From Candidatus Dadabacteria bacterium (GTDB lineage Bacteria; Desulfobacterota_D; UBA1144; Nemesobacterales; UBA2774): a DNA stretch of 10,207 nucleotides. Positions within the stretch are counted from its first letter, which is position 1. Each line of letters begins with the position of its first letter. Location: positions 1-10,207 of the forward strand of contig JAGVLR010000059.1 in NCBI GenBank assembly GCA_020054175.1, written 5' to 3'. The notes below the pieces were generated by a model that saw only the letters and a list, made by a program, of their open reading frames with translations, was not told where the DNA came from and did not search any database. Both the position numbers and the translations under genes were made by a program. Below, in pieces: positions 5,836 through 10,207 of the stretch.

Positions 5836-6720
5836 ATGGCTATGGCAAATGAATCTGCACAAAAGCTCACAATCGCCCCAATCGAGGCGGGGCACACGAA
5901 AGAGCTCGGCAGGATATGCTTCGAGGCTTTTAAATCGATCCACGACAAGCACGCGTTCGAGAGAGACTTCCCGACGCTCGAAGCGGGGGAGGGCGTCGTG
6001 GGGTTTTTCATCTCCCGGGACGACGTCCACGGCGTCGCGGCGCTTATCGACGGGCAGCCCGTCGGCTCGAATTTTATCTCGTTCACGGATCCCGTCGCCG
6101 GAGTCGGGCCGATAACCGTCGACCCCGAACGTCACGAAAGAGGGATCGGCAGGGCGCTCATGAACGCCGTGCTCGACGCCGCGCGAGAAAGAGGAGTCGA
6201 GAAGATAAGGCTGATGCAGGACTCGTTCAACTCGCGCTCGCTTTCGCTATACGCGTCTTTAGGATTCGACGTCAGGGAGCCGATTGCCCTCATGCAGGCC
6301 GCGCCTGTGAATGTCGTCGCAAATGCAACTATCAGGCCCGCCGCAGCCGAAGATGTGCCGGCGATGGACGCGCTCTTCGTCGAAAAGTATAAAGTCAGCC
6401 GCGGGAACGAAATCGGAAACGCGATAAAGTACGGGTTCTCTCCGTTAGTCGCGGAGCGCGGGGGAAGGATAACCGGATATCTCATTCCCGGGTTCCTCGG
6501 CCACGGCGCGGCTGAAACAGTCGACGACATGGCAGCTCTCGCGGGCGAGGCCGGAAAGCTTCCCGCACACCAGGCGAAATTCTTCTGCCCGCTGAGAGAG
6601 GCGGAGCTTTACAGAAGGCTTCTTGCCGACAGGCACCGCGTGATGAAGGTGATGACGCTCATGACACTCGGCCCGTACGACGCCCCGGACGACGTGTGGA
6701 TGCCGTCCGTCTTATACTAG
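5836..6720 (+). CDS. Tandem-domain GNAT-family N-acetyltransferase
   Basis: A 294-aa acetyl-CoA-dependent acyltransferase made of two GNAT-like halves. The N-terminal half (about 10-155) holds the acetyl-CoA pyrophosphate loop in VDPERHERGIGRAL (R101-x-x-G-x-G/A pattern, about 95-108), a beta-bulge strand GSNFISFTDPVAGVGPITV before it, and the NSRSLSLYASLGF motif with the likely general-acid Tyr139. The C-terminal half (about 164-294) starts with the GNAT-like ATIRPAAAEDVPAMDALF but lacks an acetyl-CoA loop, so it is probably structural or substrate-binding. ATG 5836 is supported by AAGGAG 7 nt upstream; ATG 5842 is an alternative. No signal peptide is visible, so it should be cytoplasmic. 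The acceptor substrate cannot be told from sequence. It converges with the stress-protein gene. Confidence 0.92.
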   Translation: MAMANESAQKLTIAPIEAGHTKELGRICFEAFKSIHDKHAFERDFPTLEAGEGVVGFFISRDDVHGVAALIDGQPVGSNFISFTDPVAGVGPITVDPERHERGIGRALMNAVLDAARERGVEKIRLMQDSFNSRSLSLYASLGFDVREPIALMQAAPVNVVANATIRPAAAEDVPAMDALFVEKYKVSRGNEIGNAIKYGFSPLVAERGGRITGYLIPGFLGHGAAETVDDMAALAGEAGKLPAHQAKFFCPLREAELYRRLLADRHRVMKVMTLMTLGPYDAPDDVWMPSVLY

Positions 6721-6743
6721 GCGGCGTTCGGGCGACGTCCGCC
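6720..6743. terminator. Possible terminator hairpin between GNAT and Usp genes
   Basis: GGCGG-CGT and ACG-T-CCGCC form an imperfect stem directly after the GNAT stop codon, in the 56-bp gap between two convergent genes. No U-tract follows on either strand, so intrinsic termination is uncertain; it may instead protect the 3' end. Confidence 0.3.
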
Positions 6744-6776
6744 GGCCCGGATCGTACGCAGAGTTAAGAAGCTCAT

Positions 6777-7619
6777 TTACTCGCCGTCGTGGATTATCAT
6801 GATGGGCTTCCTGCTCCCGAACGCCAGCTCCGACGTATGGCTCCCTCTGAACAGAAGCTCGAAGAAGCCTTTCTTTTTAGGGACGACTATTACCAGGTCG
6901 ATACCGTTCTCTTCGCTGAAATCATTGACGGCGTCGATGTATCTTTCGCCTTTCAGGGAACGGAATTCGACGCCGCTAATCTTCAGCAGGCGCTTCATCC
7001 TGTCTTTATTTTCTTTAAGCGCATCCGGCGGCAATTCGCCGTTCGTATCGACGTATATCACGAACAGCCCGGCGCCCGTTTCCTCGACGATCGAGGCTAT
7101 TTTGCCGAACGGAATGGTATGCTCCGTGTCCTTGTAGTCGCACGACAGCGCTATGCGCTCGATCGTTTCGAATTCGTAGCCGCCGGGGACGATTATCACG
7201 GGGACGCCGATCTTCCTCGCGACGGAAACGGCGCTGCTCCCGAGAAGCTTTTCGACGAATTTTCCCGAGCCCGAAACGCTCATGACGACATACTCGGCAT
7301 GGTGCTTCCGGGCGGCGTTGGCGACGCCGCTGTCGAGGGGGCTGTAATCGATTTCCTTTACGACCTCGAAGCCCGCGCCCGCCGCGTTTTTCACGGCCTC
7401 CGCGAAAGAATCCATCCATTCGTCGTTAATCGCCCGGAACTCGTCCTCGTTCGCGAGGTCCGGACCGGGCATGTTGATGTCGACTACGTTAGACTGGTGC
7501 CATGCGTGATACAGCACGAGGCGCCTTATATTCAGCTGACAGCCGAGGGCTATAGCATACGCGGCCGCGCGGCGGGCGGCTTCGGAAAAATCTGTGGGAA
7601 TCAATAACGACTTGTCCAT
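6777..7619 (-). CDS. Tandem-domain universal stress protein (UspA family)
   Basis: A 280-aa cytoplasmic protein with two Usp domains, the arrangement that folds as an internal dimer. Domain 1 (about 1-145) starts SLLIPTDFSEAARRAAAYA, with the nucleotide-contacting D10, and has the loop MSVSGSGKFVEKLLGSS (113-129). This keeps the second Gly (G117) and the G127-S128 of the ATP motif GxxG-x9-G(S/T), but the first Gly is Ser114. Domain 2 (about 150-280) is more divergent: its loop VVPKKKGFFELLFRGSHT keeps only the final G259-S260, a form also seen in two-domain Usps of other phyla. ATP binding is therefore possible in domain 1 and doubtful in domain 2. Usp proteins promote survival under starvation and oxidative or respiratory stress; the partner is unknown. 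There is no well-spaced Shine-Dalgarno before ATG 7619; a TATAAC box lies 10 nt upstream. It is codirectional with the MFS gene, 124 bp downstream of it. Confidence 0.92.
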   Translation of the reverse strand: MDKSLLIPTDFSEAARRAAAYAIALGCQLNIRRLVLYHAWHQSNVVDINMPGPDLANEDEFRAINDEWMDSFAEAVKNAAGAGFEVVKEIDYSPLDSGVANAARKHHAEYVVMSVSGSGKFVEKLLGSSAVSVARKIGVPVIIVPGGYEFETIERIALSCDYKDTEHTIPFGKIASIVEETGAGLFVIYVDTNGELPPDALKENKDRMKRLLKISGVEFRSLKGERYIDAVNDFSEENGIDLVIVVPKKKGFFELLFRGSHTSELAFGSRKPIMIIHDGE

Positions 7620-7629
7620 ATCGATATAA

Positions 7630-7635
7630 GTTATA
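7630..7635 (-). promoter_or_regulatory. Candidate -10 box of the Usp gene
   Basis: Minus-strand TATAAC ends 10 nt before ATG 7619. The nearest GGAG is about 17 nt from the ATG, too far for normal initiation. A 12-bp perfect palindrome TCCCCCGGGGGA lies upstream at 7659-7670 and could be an operator or part of MFS transcript end structure; no U-tract follows it. Confidence 0.35.
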
Positions 7636-7743
7636 GCTCCGTTTGCGTCCTTTTTGCATCCCCCGGGGGATAATTCCCGGGGAAACCGCCCCGCCCGTTT
7701 CGAAAGCCGGCGCGCCCGCGGCCGGTATCCGCCCGCCCGCTTT

Positions 7744-9003
7744 TCATTCTGTTCGCTCCGTCCGGGTGACTACGCCGTACTTTATATTAGGCAGGAACGT
7801 GGCGACAATACCGAGAAGCGGTAAATAGGCGCAGACCCTGAACACGTATTCGATGCTGATCTCGTCCGCCACCCAGCCGAGGACGGCGGAGCCGATGCCC
7901 GCCATCCCGAACATGAAGCCGAAGAAGAGCCCGGCTATCATGCCGATTTTTCCGGGCACGAGGTCCGTCGCGTAAACCAGTATGGCGGAAAAGGCGGACG
8001 CGATGATCACTCCTATAACGATCGCCAGAACTATCGTCCAGAAAAGGTTCGCGTGCGGGAGCAGAAGCGTAAACGGGGACGCACCGAGTATCGAGAACCA
8101 TATGATGTACTTTCTGCCGAAGCGGTCTCCGAGCGGGCCTCCGATGATTGTTCCGAGGGCGATTGCCGCGAGGAATGAAAACAGGCAGTACTGCGACTCC
8201 CGCACGCTGACGCCGAATTTATCTATCAGGAAGAACGTGTAGTAGTTGATCATGCCGGCCATGTAGAAATATTTCGAGAAGATGAGCGTCAACAGAATGC
8301 CTATGGAGAAATAAACCTGCCTTTTAGACAAGCCGTGCGCGATTTCCGTCGTAACGGAAGCCGGGTTGATTTTCCTTAAATACAAACGGCTCTCGTACCA
8401 TTTGCCGATCCTTACGAGTATGGCCACGCCGAGGAGGGAGATGATACAGAACCATATCATGGAATGCTGGCCGTAAGTGAGAACGACGACGGCGACCAGG
8501 AGCGGGCCGATGGCCGTGCCCGTATTTCCTCCGACCTGGAAAATGGATTGGGCCAGCCCCTTCTTTCCCCCTGAAGCGAGATAGGCGACGCGGGAGGCCT
8601 CGGGATGGAAAACGGACGAGCCCAGGCCGAAGAGGGCGACGGCGACGAGGAAGAAGTAAAAATTCGACGCCGCCGACAGCGCTATTATGCCCAGCGACGT
8701 GAATACCATGGCCAGCGCCAGGGAAAGGGGCTTGGGGTTTCTGTCGGTATAGGCCCCGACGAACGGCTGCAATATAGACGCCGTAAGCTGGAAAACGAAC
8801 GTTATGACGCCGATCTGCGTGAACGAGAAGTCATACTTGTCCTTGATGATCGGATAGACCGCAGGAATCATCGACTGCATCAAGTCGTTCAGGAGATGCG
8901 AGAAGCTTATCGTAAAAAGTATCGGATAAGCTGTTTTTTGAATGCCGGCTTTCTGCTGCACTGGGGCTGTTACCTGTAATTGTTTTTTTTGTTCCATATA
9001 CAT
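7744..9003 (-). CDS. MFS permease of the fosmidomycin-resistance (Fsr) type
   Basis: A 419-aa inner-membrane transporter with about 12 hydrophobic segments, grouped six and six around a polar central loop (about 200-225). The N-terminal half is characteristic of the Fsr/YfnB-like MFS group: SHLLNDLMQSMIPAVYPIIK, then FSFTQIGVITFVFQLTASIL with QPFVGAYTDRNPKP (MFS motif A-like loop), then GLGSSVFHPEASRVAYLASG and LAQSIFQVGGNTGTAIGPLL. The second half repeats a motif A-like GGPLGDRFGRKY. The family exports small acidic or phosphonate compounds such as fosmidomycin when overexpressed; the native substrate is usually unknown, and resistance should not be assumed. No Shine-Dalgarno precedes ATG 9003 (ATG 8997 is an alternative). 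It lies 55 bp downstream of the FadR-type regulator and carries that regulator's probable operator in its promoter, so it is the most likely target. Confidence 0.93.
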   Translation of the reverse strand: MYMEQKKQLQVTAPVQQKAGIQKTAYPILFTISFSHLLNDLMQSMIPAVYPIIKDKYDFSFTQIGVITFVFQLTASILQPFVGAYTDRNPKPLSLALAMVFTSLGIIALSAASNFYFFLVAVALFGLGSSVFHPEASRVAYLASGGKKGLAQSIFQVGGNTGTAIGPLLVAVVVLTYGQHSMIWFCIISLLGVAILVRIGKWYESRLYLRKINPASVTTEIAHGLSKRQVYFSIGILLTLIFSKYFYMAGMINYYTFFLIDKFGVSVRESQYCLFSFLAAIALGTIIGGPLGDRFGRKYIIWFSILGASPFTLLLPHANLFWTIVLAIVIGVIIASAFSAILVYATDLVPGKIGMIAGLFFGFMFGMAGIGSAVLGWVADEISIEYVFRVCAYLPLLGIVATFLPNIKYGVVTRTERTE

Positions 9004-9012
9004 GACGATGTA

Positions 9013-9030
9013 GTCATATCATCTGACGAT
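9013..9030 (-). promoter_or_regulatory. MFS promoter -10 with FadR-type operator
   Basis: On the plus strand 9018-9030 reads ATCATCTGACGAT, one mismatch from the perfect palindrome upstream of the regulator. On the minus strand it runs directly into TATGAC (9018-9013), which would be the -10 box, 9 nt before ATG 9003. The T-rich stretch upstream gives only a poor -35 (TTTTGA at 17 bp). Binding here would occlude RNA polymerase. Confidence 0.6.
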
Positions 9031-9037
9031 TAATCTC

Positions 9038-9061
9038 AAAAAAAAAGAGCTGATGGAGCTA
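9038..9061 (-). terminator. Weak terminator-like element after the FadR-type gene
   Basis: On the minus strand, starting in the regulator's stop codon, AGCT-ccatc-AGCT forms a 4-bp stem and is followed after one base by nine consecutive T (9046-9038). The stem is short, so termination would be partial. The T run could also act as an UP-like element for the MFS promoter just downstream. Confidence 0.3.
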
Positions 9062-9715
9062 GTCGTGGTTCAAAATATTCAAGACCATATTCAGGGCCTT
9101 CGGGGCATCCTGCGCTATGATGTATTTGCCGAGCTGCTCGTGAAGCTTCTGGGTTTTCACGAAACTGCCGGTGTCGCTGTAAATGTGCTTAAAGCCCTTG
9201 CCGATGTGCATGGCGACCGACCTGTACAGGTCGGCCAGGATTTCGTTATGAGTCGCCTCGGCGATCGAAATATGGAAATTGACGTCGGCCTCGATGCACT
9301 CTTCCAGCAGCCCTTCCCCGGCCGTTCTCGCCCGCTCGGAAAGGTATTTCCTGATTTTGGCGATGTCTTCTTCGTTCCGCGTCAAAGCGGCTTTCTCCGC
9401 TATTTTTATTTCGAGTATCCGCCTGACCTCGTCTATTTCGTGCATGTCGGCGCGCTTCAGGCGCTGGCTGATGGGTTCGTTCGCCGTCTGGGATATGACG
9501 AACGTTCCGACGCCCTGCTGCACGTTCAAAAAACCCAGGTTGGACAGCATCTTGATGGCCTCGCGTATGCTCGAGCGCCCGACGCCGTATTTTTTCATCA
9601 ATTGCGGCTCGGTGGGCAGCTTGTCCCCGGTTTTATACTTTCCCGAAATAATCTGTTTACGCAGCCGCTCGGCCACTTCGTCCGCCAGGGATTTTTTTTG
9701 AATGATTGTGCTCAC
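9059..9715 (-). CDS. GntR-family, FadR-subfamily transcriptional regulator
   Basis: A 218-aa one-component regulator. Residues about 8-75 form the GntR winged helix: SLADEVAERLRKQIISGKY, GDKLPTEPQLMKKYGVGRSS, IREAIKMLSNLGFLNVQQG and VGTFV are all typical. Residues about 93-215 form an all-helical FCD ligand domain, with ADVNFH and a later KLHEQLGKY supplying the Asp and His residues that bind a metal in many FCD proteins. Ligands of this group are usually carboxylates such as lactate, glycolate or sugar acids; this one is unknown. GTG 9715 is chosen: the open frame runs back to a TTG at 9751, but that TTG is part of a -35 box (TTGTCA), and the -10 lies between the two. The GTG then sits 7 nt after the -10, with no Shine-Dalgarno, suggesting a leaderless mRNA. 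It probably represses itself and the MFS gene. Confidence 0.93.
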   Translation of the reverse strand: MSTIIQKKSLADEVAERLRKQIISGKYKTGDKLPTEPQLMKKYGVGRSSIREAIKMLSNLGFLNVQQGVGTFVISQTANEPISQRLKRADMHEIDEVRRILEIKIAEKAALTRNEEDIAKIRKYLSERARTAGEGLLEECIEADVNFHISIAEATHNEILADLYRSVAMHIGKGFKHIYSDTGSFVKTQKLHEQLGKYIIAQDAPKALNMVLNILNHD

Positions 9716-9722
9716 GGGTAAC

Positions 9723-9751
9723 AGTATATCATCTGATGATTCGTATGACAA
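9723..9751 (-). promoter_or_regulatory. FadR-type gene promoter with perfect palindromic operator
   Basis: The minus strand reads TTGTCA (9751-9746), a 17-bp spacer, then TATACT (9728-9723), a strong sigma-70-type promoter. Plus-strand 9728-9740 is ATCATCTGATGAT, a perfect 6+1+6 palindrome filling the spacer up to the -10. The TCATC-N-GATGA core is, from memory, the operator form described for the FadR-type regulator LutR of Bacillus, which fits the regulator encoded here. Confidence 0.75.
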
Positions 9752-9966
9752 GCGGAAATTCCTTTTTCCCGGAATTTGCGCTCATACCGGGGCGTGCGAA
9801 GCCCGCGCCGGGCGCTTTCGTCGATACTGAGCGCGCCCTCCGGCGTGCGCCAGGGATGGAATCGCTGCGGCTTAAGTTAATCGGGACTCTCCGCCGGCGG
9901 CGGGTGCGGCTATCGCCCCTCGCTTCGCGATGAAGACAGCGGCGTTCGTTATTTCGCGCGCCGTCA

Positions 9967-10004
9967 CATACTGTATGGACAAATCGAGCGTATTATTAGA
10001 TAAT
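9967..10004 (+). promoter_or_regulatory. Ferredoxin promoter with overlapping palindrome
   Basis: TGGACA (9976-9981), a 17-bp spacer and GATAAT (9999-10004) make a good sigma-70-type promoter, with a start near 10011. CATACTGTATG (9967-9977), a perfect 5+1+5 palindrome, overlaps the 5' end of the -35, a place where a bound dimer could repress or activate. Confidence 0.5.
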
Positions 10005-10037
10005 TGAATTGAAAGACATTATGAACGGGAGGCCATA

Positions 10038-10207
10038 ATGAGCTACTATATCGTCCCCGATAAATGCGTCCTCTGCGATGCATGTCGTCCGATTTGTCCC
10101 AGGAATGCGATCAGCGCGGCGGCGGTCGAAAAGACATACATCATCGATCCAAACCTCTGCAACGATTGTCAGAATATCTCTCACGTTCGCTGCGTTCCGC
10201 AGTGTCC
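10038..10207 (+). CDS. 2[4Fe-4S]-type ferredoxin, 5' part (runs off the window)
   Basis: The first 56 residues of an iron-sulphur electron carrier; the 3' end is outside the window. The first cluster motif is C10-x2-C13-x2-C16-x3-C20-P. The second begins C41-x2-C44-x7-C52-x3-C56, with two further bases consistent with a following Pro. A CxxC-x7/8-CxxxCP second motif is typical of Chromatium- or FdxN-like ferredoxins rather than clostridial ones. It may be a stand-alone ferredoxin or the N-terminus of a larger iron-sulphur subunit. ATG 10038 is supported by GGGAGG 5 nt upstream. It is divergent from the FadR-type gene, with a 322-bp gap; apart from the two promoters I see nothing gene-like there. 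The redox partner cannot be told from this piece. Confidence 0.88.
   Translation, partial: MSYYIVPDKCVLCDACRPICPRNAISAAAVEKTYIIDPNLCNDCQNISHVRCVPQC

Noticed and set aside
5163..6086. 307-codon open frame on the minus strand
   Set aside because: It covers the MBL-fold gene and part of the GNAT gene in antisense. Both sense genes have recognisable motifs and Shine-Dalgarno sites; this frame has neither.
6789..7607. 272-codon plus-strand frame
   Set aside because: Antisense of the Usp gene, without a ribosome site or family resemblance.
7659..7670. TCCCCCGGGGGA as terminator of the MFS gene
   Set aside because: It is a perfect palindrome, but no U-tract follows on the minus strand and it lies about 75 bp past the MFS stop codon.
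9716..9751. Upstream TTG start at 9751 for the FadR-type regulator
   Set aside because: The TTG is the first half of the -35 box TTGTCA, with a -10 between it and the GTG; the added 12 residues have no family counterpart.

Overview
The window is a moderately GC-rich stretch of bacterial chromosome with ten recognisable protein genes and no sign of phage, IS elements, CRISPR or rRNA/tRNA genes. The gene set (MscS-type channel, exported small protein, pyruvate kinase, universal stress protein, Fsr-type MFS permease, 4Fe-4S ferredoxin, a sigma-54 promoter) suggests a free-living, probably Gram-negative bacterium with some anaerobic redox metabolism. A Desulfobacterota-like lineage is possible, but the sequence does not establish the phylum.

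Layout. Bases 1-697 hold no convincing gene but several inverted repeats. A MarR regulator (698-1186, -) ends inside its own terminator hairpin. An MscS-family channel (1337-2275, -) is divergent from an exported DUF3828-like protein (2414-2965, +). That gene converges with a pyruvate kinase (3089-4360, -), which is interrupted by an in-frame TGA; the same frame continues as recognisable pyruvate kinase sequence to 2969. Upstream lies a 63-aa CxxC/CxxC zinc-ribbon protein (4517-4708, -) behind a consensus-perfect sigma-54 promoter, and behind that a 220-bp AT-richer tract with repeated GCACTT motifs. Next come a degenerate metallo-beta-lactamase-fold protein (5142-5759, +) and a two-domain GNAT acetyltransferase (5836-6720, +). 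A tandem-domain universal stress protein (6777-7619, -), an Fsr-like MFS permease (7744-9003, -) and a GntR/FadR-type regulator (9059-9715, -) follow. A 4Fe-4S ferredoxin (10038 to window end, +) starts divergently.

How the genes work together. The clearest unit is the FadR-type regulator plus the MFS permease. The same operator, ATCATC-T-GATGAT (perfect upstream of the regulator, one mismatch upstream of the permease), abuts the -10 box in the same register in both promoters, so autoregulation and co-regulation are likely. The other genes look like single transcription units.

Two modes of translation start appear. Six genes have good Shine-Dalgarno sequences. Five minus-strand genes (MarR, MscS, Usp, MFS, FadR) have none, but each has a TATRNY-like -10 box 7-10 nt before the chosen start codon, which suggests leaderless transcripts. 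The observations most worth following up are the sigma-54-driven zinc ribbon with its upstream repeat field, the UGA inside pyruvate kinase, the paired FadR operators and the leaderless pattern.
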